Under the pieces are notes generated by a model that was given only the letters and a program-made list of their open reading frames with translations, was not told where the DNA came from and did not search any database. DNA of 45,642 nucleotides, taken from assembly GCA_034439815.1 (NCBI GenBank), contig JAWXBD010000064.1, positions 1 through 45,642 on the forward strand. Direction: 5' to 3'. This document shows, in pieces, positions 8,702 to 17,727 of this stretch. The DNA is from JAEUIT01 sp034439815. Its GTDB lineage: Bacteria > Planctomycetota > Phycisphaerae > Phycisphaerales > SM1A02. The first letter of the stretch is position 1. The number at the start of each line of letters is the position of its first letter. Both the position numbers and the translations under genes were made by a program.

Positions 8702-9630
8702 GACGCGTGCTCCCATCCGGCCCGGCTCACATCGACGCGATTCGATCCATCGCGTGCGAGCACAAGCGATTCGCCGTCGATTCCCCCGGCCCTCTCGATC
8801 ACTGTCCCGATCCGCGTGACCGGCGTTCCGCACACGGTCGAAGGGACTTGGCCGGTCGCCGTGAACAGCAGCTCGTAATCTTCACCATCGGTCACTGCGC
8901 GCTGCCACGGCACACCGCGGTGCGCGGGGATCGCCCGTGCGTCGAGATCGATCATCAGGCCCGCGCACGAATCGTTCTCGAGCAGATGCGCGGCGTCGCG
9001 GCCCAGCCCGTCACTGATATCGATCATCGCGTGCAGCCGCGCGCCGAGATCCTTCAGCAGCGCGACACCTTCGTCCATGCGCGGGTCAAACGTGAGGTGG
9101 CGACCGCCGCCGTCCGGGTCCAGACTCCCGCCGAGGCGGCCGGTGACGTACAACCCGTCCCCCAGCTGCGAACCGCTCCGAGTGATCACCCGCGCTCCGG
9201 TCCACGCCGGCGACGCCATGATCGTGACGGAACACACGAGCGGCGCCCGCGGATCTTCGTGGAACGCCAGATCGCCGCCGACGAGCGGACATCCGAACAG
9301 ATCCGCGGTCGCGCGCAGGCCTTCGAACAGCGCGAGCGCGCGGTCGGTGCCGTAGTCGGGCGGCAGCGCGACCGCCACCACGGTCGCCGTGGGCAGCGCG
9401 GCCATCGCCGCGACATCGCTGCAATTCCGCGTGATCGCCTTGCGACCGACGAGCGCCGCGTCCGTGTCGGCACGGACATGCCGACCCTCGATGATCTGAT
9501 CGACGGCGATGAGCACGACAGGATCGTTTGTGCGCACCACGGCCATGTCGTCGCCGGGAGGCACGAGGACGTGACTCGGCAGCAGCGCGTTCTTCGCGAA
9601 GACGGATCGCAGCAGATCAAACTCACGCAT
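8698..9630 (-). CDS. thiL: Thiamine-monophosphate kinase
   Basis: Phosphorylates thiamine monophosphate to the cofactor thiamine diphosphate. The 310-residue product starts MREFDLLRSVF, as ThiL proteins do. Motifs include PPGDDMAVV (ATP/Mg binding), TNDPVVLIAVDQIIEGRH, CSDVAAMAA, VGGDLA, ITRSGSQLGDGLYVTGRLG, MIDISDGLGRDAAHL and GEDYELLF. The start at 9630 is preferred over 9645 because GAGAGGA lies about seven bases before it and family similarity begins there. It overlaps the waaA stop by eight bases and the tsaE start by four, so all three are probably cotranscribed. Confidence 0.94.
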   Translation of the reverse strand: MREFDLLRSVFAKNALLPSHVLVPPGDDMAVVRTNDPVVLIAVDQIIEGRHVRADTDAALVGRKAITRNCSDVAAMAALPTATVVAVALPPDYGTDRALALFEGLRATADLFGCPLVGGDLAFHEDPRAPLVCSVTIMASPAWTGARVITRSGSQLGDGLYVTGRLGGSLDPDGGGRHLTFDPRMDEGVALLKDLGARLHAMIDISDGLGRDAAHLLENDSCAGLMIDLDARAIPAHRGVPWQRAVTDGEDYELLFTATGQVPSTVCGTPVTRIGTVIERAGGIDGESLVLARDGSNRVDVSRAGWEHAS

Positions 9631-10957
9631 GGGCGGTCCTCTCATTCAGCGGTTGCCCAGACGCGGTCCCAGACGAGTTGGAAGTGATGATCGCCAGCAG
9701 CAGTTCGGCATTGCGGCGCGTCGCCCCCTGCTGGGCGCGGATCACCTCACGCCCCCGATCCGCGAGCGCGCGACGCTCGTCGGGAGTCGCGAGCAGTCGT
9801 GCGAGCGCCCGAGGCAGCTCGGCCGCTTCCACTTCGACAATCCCGCCACCCGCACGCAGCAAATCCATCGTCTCGCGAAAGTCGCTGGTGCTCGGGCCGA
9901 TCAGAACCGGCTTGCCCAGCGCGACAGGTTCCATCATGTCCGAGCCGTGCAATTCTCCGAACGATCGTCCGACAACGACGACATCGGCGAGTGCATACGC
10001 CATGCGCAGTTCGCCGATCGTGTCGAGCAGAAACCGGCCGGTCGCACTGCCGTGTTCATTTGTGCTGCGCCGTGCGCAGCCGGCCAGCGCCTCCGCGGTG
10101 TCAGCGAACCATTCCGGCCGCCTCGGCGCGACGATCAGCTGCACGCCGCGCGGCAGCGATTGGGCGATCAACGTCTCTTCGCCAGGCGCCGTGGAACCGG
10201 CAACCACAATCGGCTTCGTGCGATCGATGCCAAACGCCAGCGCCAGTTCATCGCTGCCCGGCACGTGATCGGCGATCTCCGCCGTGTCCCACTTCATCGT
10301 GCCGCCAACGACGACTCCGGCCGGAGCGGCGCCGAGTGCGCAGAACCGCTCCGCATATTCGGCTGTCTGCGCGCTGACCGCGCTGAGGCGGTGAAAGATC
10401 GGCGCCACCAGCGGGCGCACGCGCTCATAGCGGCGAAAGCTGCGGGCGCTCAGCCGACCGTTGATCACTGCTATCGGTATGCCTCGGGCTTCACACTCTG
10501 CGGTGAAGTTCGGCCACACTTCGAGTTCGACGAGCGCGACACAATCGGGACGCACCGCGTCGAGGAAGCGCCGGACCGCTCCGGAGAAATCGAATGGATA
10601 GCGGACGACGCGATGCTGCCCTGCAAACAGTGCTTTCGCCCGTGCGAATCCCGTGTCGGTCGTCGTTGCGATGACGACGTCGGGGGCGCTCGCGTCGGCG
10701 GCCAGCTGCTGAACCAGCAGACGGATCGCGTTCACTTCACCCACTGAGACGGCGTGAATCAGGATGCGCTTCCGCGCGGTCCGTTCCATCGGCGGCGTCA
10801 CGCGACCGAACCGCGCGGGCCAGTCCGTGCGCAGCTTCCCCCTGCGACCCATGCGCCACAGCCACACCGGGCTCGTGAGCACGGCCGCGACGCCGAACGC
10901 AGAATCAATGAGCAATGACGACAGCAATCGCGACCGAAACGGCATCGGGGAGGGCAT
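9623..10957 (-). CDS. waaA: 3-deoxy-D-manno-octulosonic acid (Kdo) transferase
   Basis: Transfers Kdo from CMP-Kdo to lipid A precursor at the cytoplasmic membrane, a core step of LPS synthesis. The 444-residue GT-B protein has an N-terminal membrane-anchoring segment (about 14-33), the catalytic-Glu motif HAVSVGEVNA (Glu74), TTTDTGFARA, the family signature ELEVWPN (144-150), NGRLSARS, and in the C-terminal half VAPRRPEWF, VVVGRSFGELHGSDMMEPVALGKPVL and GPSTSDFRETM. All expected landmarks are present. It sits 12 bases after the thioredoxin-like gene and overlaps thiL. It supports a Gram-negative-type envelope. Confidence 0.95.
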   Translation of the reverse strand: MPSPMPFRSRLLSSLLIDSAFGVAAVLTSPVWLWRMGRRGKLRTDWPARFGRVTPPMERTARKRILIHAVSVGEVNAIRLLVQQLAADASAPDVVIATTTDTGFARAKALFAGQHRVVRYPFDFSGAVRRFLDAVRPDCVALVELEVWPNFTAECEARGIPIAVINGRLSARSFRRYERVRPLVAPIFHRLSAVSAQTAEYAERFCALGAAPAGVVVGGTMKWDTAEIADHVPGSDELALAFGIDRTKPIVVAGSTAPGEETLIAQSLPRGVQLIVAPRRPEWFADTAEALAGCARRSTNEHGSATGRFLLDTIGELRMAYALADVVVVGRSFGELHGSDMMEPVALGKPVLIGPSTSDFRETMDLLRAGGGIVEVEAAELPRALARLLATPDERRALADRGREVIRAQQGATRRNAELLLAIITSNSSGTASGQPLNERTAHA

Positions 10958-10969
10958 CGACGCTCGGCG

Positions 10970-11800
10970 TCAATGCGCTGCCTGGTCCTTGGACCCCGGG
11001 ACTGCGGCGGGATCCTTGGACTCCGCTTTCTTCTGATCGGCGGCCTTCTGGTCAGCAGTCTTGAGCCCCAGATTCTTGAACATCGCCCGCATGAACGGCT
11101 CGGCTTGCCCGCCGACGGAGACGTCGAGAATCTCGCCCTTACGGCTGACGTAGATCACCTGCGGAATGGTGCCTGCACTGTTGCGGCGGCTGATGAGCGC
11201 TCGCACCTCCGGAGTCGCCATAAGGTCACGCACTTTCGATTCGTGCGGATTCGTGGCGCGGTTCTTCGTGATCCAGCTCTTGACGTGCTGCGCCCCTTTC
11301 TCGTCGACCGACAGCGCGACGAACACGCCATCCTCGTACTCAGTGCTGAGCCGGTGCATGACTGCACGCTGCTTGACGCACGGACCGCACCACGTCGCCC
11401 AGAGCTCGATGATCATCGGCTTTCCAGCGGCATCGGCGAGATCGACGACCTTGTTGTCCAGATCCCGATAGATCGCAGCGTGCATAGGACCAAGCGTTGG
11501 TGCAGCCGGCGTGGCGTCGGGCTTCACGTTTGGCTTCACGTCCGGACTCGCGGGAGGCTTGACGTCCGGCGTGCTGGCGGGCGGGCTGGCGGGCGATCCT
11601 TGCACCAGCGGCCCAGCGACGGCGGCGCCGTCTCCGCCACGGAACGCTTCGAATCCTGACGTCACGCTCGAACACAATCCAGAACAGAGCGGGCACGCGC
11701 CCGTGCCTCCCATCACAGCGACGATCGCCACGAGTGCGGTGGGGATCGCGAGAATCCGAACGATCACGGAGCGGTGCGAAGTGGGCTGCGAGCTGGGCAT
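10970..11800 (-). CDS. TlpA-like thioredoxin-fold protein, membrane-anchored
   Basis: 276 residues. An N-terminal helix (SVIVRILAIPTALVAIVAV) is followed by a Cys-rich patch, ACPLCSGLC, then a Pro/Val/Lys linker of degenerate four-residue repeats (DVKP, PASP, DVKP, NVKP). The thioredoxin domain (about 105-245) has the active site WATWCGPCVKQ (Cys138, Cys141) and the cis-Pro region GTIPQVIY. The family carries out thiol-disulfide exchange outside the cytoplasmic membrane, for example in cytochrome c maturation. The C-terminus is a charged Lys/Asp/Ala tail (KKAESKDPAA). It is the first gene of the minus-strand unit with waaA, thiL and tsaE, 12 bases before waaA. Lipid attachment at Cys36 (TGAC) is possible but the lipobox is weak. 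Confidence 0.9.
   Translation of the reverse strand: MPSSQPTSHRSVIVRILAIPTALVAIVAVMGGTGACPLCSGLCSSVTSGFEAFRGGDGAAVAGPLVQGSPASPPASTPDVKPPASPDVKPNVKPDATPAAPTLGPMHAAIYRDLDNKVVDLADAAGKPMIIELWATWCGPCVKQRAVMHRLSTEYEDGVFVALSVDEKGAQHVKSWITKNRATNPHESKVRDLMATPEVRALISRRNSAGTIPQVIYVSRKGEILDVSVGGQAEPFMRAMFKNLGLKTADQKAADQKKAESKDPAAVPGSKDQAAH
11520..11591. repeat. 12-bp degenerate tandem repeat in thioredoxin linker
   Basis: About six units: ggcttcacgttt, ggcttcacgtcc, ggactcgcggga, ggcttgacgtcc, ggcgtgctggcg, ggcgggctggcg. In frame on the minus strand, they encode the Pro/Val/Lys linker between the membrane anchor and the thioredoxin domain. Confidence 0.6.
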
Positions 11801-11867
11801 AGACGAGAGGATACTCTTGGCCCCCGTCGGGCACTACATCCGCCTTGCTCATTCTGCTGTTCGCCTC

Positions 11868-14800
11868 ATGCCATCCGAGCTTCTGGCCGACTTTTCGTCC
11901 TCTCACCCCCTACAAGGCCCCCTCTTGCGAGACCCCCTGCTGCAAGTCGGGGCCTGCTGGCGGATCGCCCTCGACACGGGAGGCACGTTCACCGACGCGA
12001 TCGCGATCGCGCCCGACGGTACGTGGCACCGCCGGAAAGTGCCAAGCGACGGCGCGATTCCGGCCCGTGCCGTATCGATCGATTCGATGACGATTCGCCT
12101 GGAGGTGCCCTCCTGGCTGCCCGCATCGACGCGATTTCTCGACGGATGGATCCTTGCGACGCGCGCGGGCGAAACGGCGCGTTTGGTCGCGTCGTCGAAC
12201 GGAGTGTGGACAGTCGACCGGCCGATCACGATCGACGGCGCGGTGCGCCTCACGGGCGGCCTGGATGCGCCGATGCTGGCCGTGCATGTGCTGACCGGCT
12301 GTATGCCTGACGAGCCGCTGCCTCCGCTGGAACTTCGGCTCTCGACGACGCGCGGCACGAATGCGCTGCTCCAACGGCGCGGCGCGCGCACCGCGCTGAT
12401 TGTTTCGCGCGGATTCGCGGACATCCTCGATATCGGCGATCAGAGCCGGCCGCAGCTCTTTGCGCTGGCGATTGAAAAGCCCGCACCGATCGCCCATATG
12501 GTCGTGGCCATTGACGAACGGCGCTGCGCCGACGGAACCGTGCGCGCTGCGCCGGATCCCGCTGCGCTGGATCTGCTCGCGGCGCACCTGAAGCAGCATG
12601 GCATCGAGAGTGTCGCGATCGCGCTGCTGCACGCGCTGCCCGATCCCGCGCACGAGCACCTCGTGCGCGCAGCCATGCAGCGCGGCGGCTTTAACGATGT
12701 GGCGCTCGCGTCCGAACTGTGCGACGCGCCTCGCTATCTCAGCCGCGCCGAAACGTCGGTCGTTCACGCGACACTCGCACCGGTCATTCGTCGCTATCTG
12801 GCGGATGTCGCGACCCGCGTCTCGTCGCGGTCGACGTTCATGCTGACGAGCGCCGGCGGGCTGCAGCGCGCCGATCGCTTTCTCGCACGCGACTGTCTCT
12901 TGAGCGGACCGGCCGGCGGACTCGCGGGCGTCGCCGAGGCAGGCCGGCGCGTCGGACGAACGCGGCTGCTCGGACTCGATATGGGCGGGACGAGTGCCGA
13001 CGTGTCGCGCTTCGACGGCGACTTTACATATCGATTCGAGACGCGCGTCGGCAGCGCCCGTGTTGCCGCACCGGCGCTGGCAATCGAGAGCGTTGCTGCG
13101 GGTGGCGGCTCGATCTGTTCCTTCGTGCGCGGCGAGCTGCGCGTCGGACCCGAGAGCGCTGGCGCGCATCCGGGTCCCGCGTGCTACGGACAGGGCGGAC
13201 CGTTCACGCTCACCGACGTCAATCTGCTGCTTGGCCGCATGGACCCGGCGCGGGCCATCGTGCCCATCACAGCGGCGCCTTCGGAACAAGCGTGCGAAGC
13301 ACTGCGGGCCATGGTGAGTGCGTCGCGCGGAACTTCGATGACGCGGAACGAACTGCTGCTCTCCCTTGTCGCGATTGCCGACGAGCGCATGGCGATGGCC
13401 ATCGCTGCGGTGAGTGTGCGCGAAGGTGCTGATCCGCGCGATTACACCCTCGTGCCGTTTGGCGGCGCAGGCGGTCAGCACGCCTGTTCGCTCGCCGAGC
13501 GGCTTGGCATTAGCGAGATTCTCTTTCCAGTCGACGCCGGCCTGCTGAGTGCCCGCGGCCTGCTCGGGGCCTCGATCGAACGATTCGCCGCAGAGCCTGT
13601 GTTCGCGCCGCTTTCGGCGATCGAGACGTCGCTGGACGCTCGCATGCGGGCAGTCGAAACGCAGGCGCTCGATGCGGTCCGCAGCGAGTCCGGCGACGGA
13701 CCTGTCGCCATCGCGCAGCGCCTTGTCAGCATTCGCCTCGTTGGCCAGGACCAGGCACTCGAGATTCCGTTCGGTGACGCCTCGGCGATTCGACGGTCGT
13801 TCCGCGATGCGTTCGAACAGCGCTTCGGCTATCCGCCGCCTGGACGCGAACTCGAAGTGGAGGCGCTCCGCGCCATCGCCCGCGCCGAAGTGCCAGTGCT
13901 CCGGGAGAACGCGCGCGGGACCGCGACTGTTGCGCCCGGCGGCGGCGCCTTGCCCGTGTTTGATCGGCACAGCCTTCCGCCCGGCAGTTCGATCAGCGGC
14001 CCGGCGCTTGTGGTTGATGACGGCGCGACGGTTTCTCTCGCCAAGGAGTGGACCGCTGACGTCACTGATGACAGCGATCTTCTCGCGCGACGTCTGTCGC
14101 CCGCACTGCACCGCGACGAAGCGGCGGCGGAGCTCGATCTCTTTGCGTGCCGCCTCGAGGCGATCGCCACATCGATGGGCGAACTGCTGCGCCGCACCGC
14201 GTTCTCCACCAATGTGAAGGAGCGGCTCGACTTCTCCTGCGCGGTGCTCGACGCGCAGGGCACGCTGCTGCAGAACGCGCCGCATCTGCCGGTGCATCTG
14301 GGCGCGATCGGCGCCTGTGTCCGCGGCGTGGCGCAGACGATCGACTTGCATCCGGGCGATGTCGCGATCACCAATCATCCTGCGTTCGGCGGGTCACACC
14401 TCCCCGACGTCACGCTGGTGACGCCTGTCTTCGTGCAGGCGACGCTTATCGGCTACGTCGCAAACCGCGCCCATCACGCGGAGATCGGCGGCACACGGCC
14501 CGGTTCGTTTCCCCCCGCTGCGACGCGCCTCGTGGAGGAAGGCGTGGTCATTTCGCCCACGCTCCTCGTTCGCGGTGATGGAGGGCCCCGCGCCATGGAG
14601 GACGGCTTGGCGCAGCTCGCACGGATGTTCACCGAGGCGCCGTATCCGACGCGGGCGCTCGATGAGAATCTCGCGGACATCCGCGCGGCGCTTGCGGCGA
14701 ATGCTTCGGGCGCCGCCCAGCTGCGCCGACTCGCAGAGCGGCACGGTGTTGAGCGGATGCAGGCGCTTGGGGAAGCGCTGCTGGCGCGCGCCGATCACGC

Positions 14801-15674
14801 GCTGGGGATCGCGCTCGCGCGGCTGCCGGCAGGACGTCGCGATGTGTTCGAACGCCTCGACGATGGATCTCCCATCGCGCTCACAGTGACGCTGCGCGCT
14901 GGCGGCACCGCGTGTGTCGACTTCACCGGTACTGCCGCAACGCATCCGGGCAACCTGAACGCTCCGCTCGCCGTCGTCCGCGCGGCGACGCTCTACGTGC
15001 TGCGCCTGCTCATCGGCGAGGACATTCCGATGAACGAAGGACTGCTGCGCCGCATCGAACTGATTGTGCCTGAGGGATCGCTGCTCAATCCGATCTTTGA
15101 TCCCGATCCCGCGCGCTGTCCCGCGGTCGTCGCCGGCAATACCGAGACGAGTCAGCGCGTCACAGACGCGCTGCTGCGTGCATTCCACCTCGCCGCGTGC
15201 AGCCAGGGGACGATGAACAATCTCCTCTTTGGCAACGAGCACTACAGCGCGTACGAAACGATCGCCGGCGGCAGCGGCGCCACGCACGAACGCGCGGGCG
15301 CTGATGCTGTGCACACCCACATGACCAACACCCGCATCACCGACCCGGAGGTGCTGGAGCGCCGCTGTCCCGTACTGATCCGCGAGTTCGCGATTCGCCG
15401 CGAGTCCGGCGGCCGTGGCGCGCAGCGCGGCGGCGATGGTGTCACGCGCGAGATCGAGTTTCTCACGCCCGTGCAGGTCTCCTTTCTGAGTCAGCATCGA
15501 GTCGAGCGGCCGTACGGCGCCGAGGGGGGCGACCACGGCGCGCCGGGACAGCAGTGGCTCGTGCGCCGCGACGGCACGCGCGAACCGCTTCCCGGCATCG
15601 TCGCGCTTGACTGTCGTGCGGGCGAAGCGATTCGGATCGAGACGCCCGGCGGCGGAGCGTGGGGACCGGCTTGA
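11868..15674 (+). CDS. 5-oxoprolinase/hydantoinase A+B fusion protein
   Basis: A large ATP-dependent amidohydrolase that opens 5-oxoproline or a hydantoin-like ring. The start at 11868 gives 1268 residues, within the usual 1200-1300 for eukaryotic-type fused enzymes. HyuA half: DTGGTFTD (36-43), STTRGTNALLQRRG, GPAGG, LLGLDMGGTSADVSRFDG and PFGGAGGQHAC. HyuB half starts near residue 755 (ELDLFACRLEAIATSMGELL), with FSTNVKERLDFSCAVLD, HLGAIG, NHPAFGGSHLPDVT, NRAHHAEIGGTRPGS and GGSGATHERAGADAVHTHMTN. About 90 residues separate DTGGTFTD from STTRGTN, an apparent beta-rich insertion with DGWILATR and VLTGCMPDEPLPP. The real substrate is not known. The gene starts 67 bases from the divergent thioredoxin gene. 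Confidence 0.93.
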   Translation: MPSELLADFSSSHPLQGPLLRDPLLQVGACWRIALDTGGTFTDAIAIAPDGTWHRRKVPSDGAIPARAVSIDSMTIRLEVPSWLPASTRFLDGWILATRAGETARLVASSNGVWTVDRPITIDGAVRLTGGLDAPMLAVHVLTGCMPDEPLPPLELRLSTTRGTNALLQRRGARTALIVSRGFADILDIGDQSRPQLFALAIEKPAPIAHMVVAIDERRCADGTVRAAPDPAALDLLAAHLKQHGIESVAIALLHALPDPAHEHLVRAAMQRGGFNDVALASELCDAPRYLSRAETSVVHATLAPVIRRYLADVATRVSSRSTFMLTSAGGLQRADRFLARDCLLSGPAGGLAGVAEAGRRVGRTRLLGLDMGGTSADVSRFDGDFTYRFETRVGSARVAAPALAIESVAAGGGSICSFVRGELRVGPESAGAHPGPACYGQGGPFTLTDVNLLLGRMDPARAIVPITAAPSEQACEALRAMVSASRGTSMTRNELLLSLVAIADERMAMAIAAVSVREGADPRDYTLVPFGGAGGQHACSLAERLGISEILFPVDAGLLSARGLLGASIERFAAEPVFAPLSAIETSLDARMRAVETQALDAVRSESGDGPVAIAQRLVSIRLVGQDQALEIPFGDASAIRRSFRDAFEQRFGYPPPGRELEVEALRAIARAEVPVLRENARGTATVAPGGGALPVFDRHSLPPGSSISGPALVVDDGATVSLAKEWTADVTDDSDLLARRLSPALHRDEAAAELDLFACRLEAIATSMGELLRRTAFSTNVKERLDFSCAVLDAQGTLLQNAPHLPVHLGAIGACVRGVAQTIDLHPGDVAITNHPAFGGSHLPDVTLVTPVFVQATLIGYVANRAHHAEIGGTRPGSFPPAATRLVEEGVVISPTLLVRGDGGPRAMEDGLAQLARMFTEAPYPTRALDENLADIRAALAANASGAAQLRRLAERHGVERMQALGEALLARADHALGIALARLPAGRRDVFERLDDGSPIALTVTLRAGGTACVDFTGTAATHPGNLNAPLAVVRAATLYVLRLLIGEDIPMNEGLLRRIELIVPEGSLLNPIFDPDPARCPAVVAGNTETSQRVTDALLRAFHLAACSQGTMNNLLFGNEHYSAYETIAGGSGATHERAGADAVHTHMTNTRITDPEVLERRCPVLIREFAIRRESGGRGAQRGGDGVTREIEFLTPVQVSFLSQHRVERPYGAEGGDHGAPGQQWLVRRDGTREPLPGIVALDCRAGEAIRIETPGGGAWGPA

Positions 15675-15676
15675 TT

Positions 15677-15718
15677 GCGACCAATTCCATGCGACCCATT
15701 ACATACGACCAGTTACAT
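15677..15718. repeat. 14-bp tandem repeat, three imperfect copies
   Basis: Units gcgaccaattccat, gcgacccattacat, acgaccagttacat, followed by acgga. They fill the 38-base gap between the convergent oxoprolinase and YmdB-like genes and run over the latter's stop codon. There is no hairpin potential, so they do not look like a terminator. Confidence 0.75.
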
Positions 15719-16531
15719 ACGGAAAGGCGGACGGCTCCGATCCGCGACCAGCTCGACGCGCTCGATCGAGCGCGCCCGTCCCGACGCGGGATCGACCTCG
15801 ACGACGACGCCCCAGAGCGCCTCGCCCCCTTCGCCCATTGCATACGGAACATGCAGCGATGTGGTCATCGCCTTGATCACCATCTCCGCGTCACGGCCGA
15901 TCACGGTGTCGTACGGCCCGCACATGCCGAGGTCCGTCTGAAACGCCGTCCCGCCGCGCAGGATGCGGGCGTCGGCGGTGGGGACGTGGGTGTGCGTGCC
16001 GACGACCGCGCTCACGCGGCCGTCGAGGTAGCGGGCGAGCGCGATCTTCTCGCTCGTCACTTCCATATGCGCTTCGACGATGACGATCGGGGATCGTTCG
16101 GGAATCGTCGCCAGGAGATCATCGACGGCGGCGAACGGGTCATCCGCCGGCAGCGGCATGTAGACGCGGCCCAGGACCGTGATGATCCAGACGTCGCGCG
16201 GTCGCCGTTCGTTGGCAGGCAGGCGGATCATCCGCTTGCCGGGCGCTTTGCGCGAAAGATTCGCCGGCCGCGCGATCGGCTCCAGTGGATCCTCGAGCAG
16301 CGGCACGATCTTTGGATCGCGAAAGACGTGATCACCCATCGTGCAGGCATCGATTCCATAGCCTCGAAACTGCCGGTAGAGCTCCGGAGTCAGTCCCGAA
16401 CCGGCCTTGGCATTCTCGGCGTTGGCGATGATCACATCGGGTGCGAACCGCTCTTGGAGGACCGGCAACTGCTGGGCGACGACCTGACGACCGGGAGCTC
16501 CGTTGATGTCACCGAGAAATGCAATGTGCAT
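15713..16531 (-). CDS. YmdB-like metallophosphoesterase (TIGR00282 family)
   Basis: 272 residues from the ATG at 16531 (MHIAFLGDINGAPGR). The family comprises binuclear-metal phosphodiesterases; Bacillus YmdB hydrolyses 2',3'- and 3',5'-cyclic nucleotides. Landmarks in order are GDINGAPGR, NAENAKAG, DACTMGDHVFRD, VEAHMEVTSEK, GTHTHVPTAD and TDLGMCGPYD. The usual GNH metal-binding triplet is GDH here, an Asn to Asp change at a ligand position. Upstream in-frame codons to 16582 have no family similarity, so the later start is used. It is convergent with the oxoprolinase gene. Confidence 0.93.
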   Translation of the reverse strand: MHIAFLGDINGAPGRQVVAQQLPVLQERFAPDVIIANAENAKAGSGLTPELYRQFRGYGIDACTMGDHVFRDPKIVPLLEDPLEPIARPANLSRKAPGKRMIRLPANERRPRDVWIITVLGRVYMPLPADDPFAAVDDLLATIPERSPIVIVEAHMEVTSEKIALARYLDGRVSAVVGTHTHVPTADARILRGGTAFQTDLGMCGPYDTVIGRDAEMVIKAMTTSLHVPYAMGEGGEALWGVVVEVDPASGRARSIERVELVADRSRPPFRM

Positions 16532-16684
16532 GCGGAGCTGACTCCTCAAGAGAACCCGTCGCCACCGAATACGCCCCGGCACGACGGTCTGCTACACTCT
16601 AAACGTGGTCGTCCACATCATGGGTTGTCACGCTCAGATCGAGCGTTCCCCAAGTGAACGACCCCCCCCACGTCAACGACCCGC

Positions 16685-16710
16685 AGTCAACGTCGATAGT
16701 CAACGTCGAT
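16685..16710. repeat. 13-bp perfect tandem duplication
   Basis: agtcaacgtcgat occurs twice in a row, upstream of the DUF3553 gene. A related string (cgtcaacgac) lies just before it. Confidence 0.85.
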
Positions 16711-16796
16711 TCTCGACCTGTTCCATTCAAAGCGCCCGTCGCACCGTTCACACCAGCGGCGCGGCAGGCATTGCTCCCAACGCCGCCCCGTGAGGC

Positions 16797-16811
16797 GTGC
16801 CACGCTGGCAC
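16797..16811. promoter_or_regulatory. Palindrome upstream of DUF3553 gene, possible operator
   Basis: GTGCCA-CGC-TGGCAC is a perfect inverted repeat 43 bases before the start codon, followed by aat. Position and symmetry suit a repressor site, but no regulator can be named. Confidence 0.3.
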
Positions 16812-16854
16812 AATCCTCCGTAGACCAGCGCGCAGACCGCGAAGACATCAGTCA

Positions 16855-17532
16855 ATGAGCACATTTGGCAATTCGTCCGTTCCCGGTGATTCCGTTCCAG
16901 ATGCGGCGCTGCCGACCTACGCCGTCGGCGAGAAGCTGCGTCACCGTCAGCGCCCCGAATGGGGATTCGGCGCGGTGACGAAGATCGAGACGGTCACGCG
17001 TCAGGGGCAGCGGGACCAGCGCATCTGGATCCGCTTCCCGAACGCGGGTTTGAAGACCGTGCTTGCAAGCATGGCCGAGCTGGAGCGGTCGAACGGTGAA
17101 GGGATCGATCGCACCATCGCCGTCCCGGAAACGTTCATCGCCCGCGAGGCGCGGCACGAGGGCGGCTGGCTCGGCGGCATCGCCAAGCGGAAGCCGGAAG
17201 AAGCGATGACCTCCCTGCCGTCCAATGCATCCGATCCGTTTCTTTCGATCGAACGGCGTCTTGAATACCTTCTGTCGCTGTACCGATTCGAACCTGCCGG
17301 CGGCAAGCTGATTGACTGGGCAGTCGCTCAGAGCGGGCTCGACGATCCGCTGAGCCGCTTCAATCGCCACGAACTCGAAGCATTCTTTACCCGATGGAGC
17401 TTCGAGCGAGATGCGACGCTGTCGCGGCTGGCGCAGGAAGCCCGCCGCAGCGGAACGCCGATTGAGAGTGCGGTCGCCAAGGCGCCGCTCGCCGCACAAC
17501 GTGCGTTGCGAAAATTCACCGGCTCACGTTGA
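16855..17532 (+). CDS. DUF3553 domain protein
   Basis: 225 residues from the ATG at 16855. The N-terminal part is a DUF3553 module: YAVGEKLRHRQRPEWGFGAV followed by RIWIRFPNAGLKTVLAS, about residues 22-70. This small beta-barrel-like domain also occurs at the end of UvrD/PcrA-type helicases, where it contacts RNA polymerase or DNA. The rest (FLSIERRLEYLLSLYRFEPAG..., RHELEAFFTRWSFERDATLS) is mostly helical and unfamiliar. A DNA- or RNA-related role is a guess from the domain only. A palindrome lies 43 bases upstream. The next gene starts 195 bases downstream on the same strand. Confidence 0.8.
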   Translation: MSTFGNSSVPGDSVPDAALPTYAVGEKLRHRQRPEWGFGAVTKIETVTRQGQRDQRIWIRFPNAGLKTVLASMAELERSNGEGIDRTIAVPETFIAREARHEGGWLGGIAKRKPEEAMTSLPSNASDPFLSIERRLEYLLSLYRFEPAGGKLIDWAVAQSGLDDPLSRFNRHELEAFFTRWSFERDATLSRLAQEARRSGTPIESAVAKAPLAAQRALRKFTGSR

Positions 17533-17727
17533 GCGCCGGCATCAGCCGTCGCAATTGGCGGCCTCCTGGCGCCGAGAATCCGGCGTTCCTCCGATAAGAA
17601 CATGCTCGACTTCGATTCGGCGGGAATCGCAGGCGATGGCACGCCGCCGTGCAGAACCGGGCGCGGTGATTGTTCCTACTGCACACTGACGGAGGCGATT
17701 ACAACTACGAAGAGAAGAGGAACTGCC

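Larger units (their letters stand above)
16532..16854. other. Intergenic region between divergent YmdB-like and DUF3553 genes
   Basis: No convincing gene. It holds a TACACT hexamer at 16593-16598, a C7 run at 16663-16669, a 13-bp tandem duplication (16685-16710) and a perfect palindrome (16797-16811). An open frame from 16654 into the DUF3553 gene has a composition unlike a folded protein and is treated as leader. Confidence 0.5.

Noticed and set aside
11910..14378. Long minus-strand open frame (822 codons) inside the oxoprolinase gene
   Set aside because: It is antisense to a clearly conserved enzyme, is Arg/Asp/His-rich and shows no motif. In GC-rich coding DNA such mirror frames are expected.
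15677..15718. Start of a CRISPR array
   Set aside because: The units are only 14 bases, imperfect, directly adjacent and without spacers; no cas gene is in the window.
16806..16823. TGGCAC as part of a sigma-54 promoter
   Set aside because: The -12 element at the correct spacing is TCCG rather than TTGC. The palindrome explanation is simpler.
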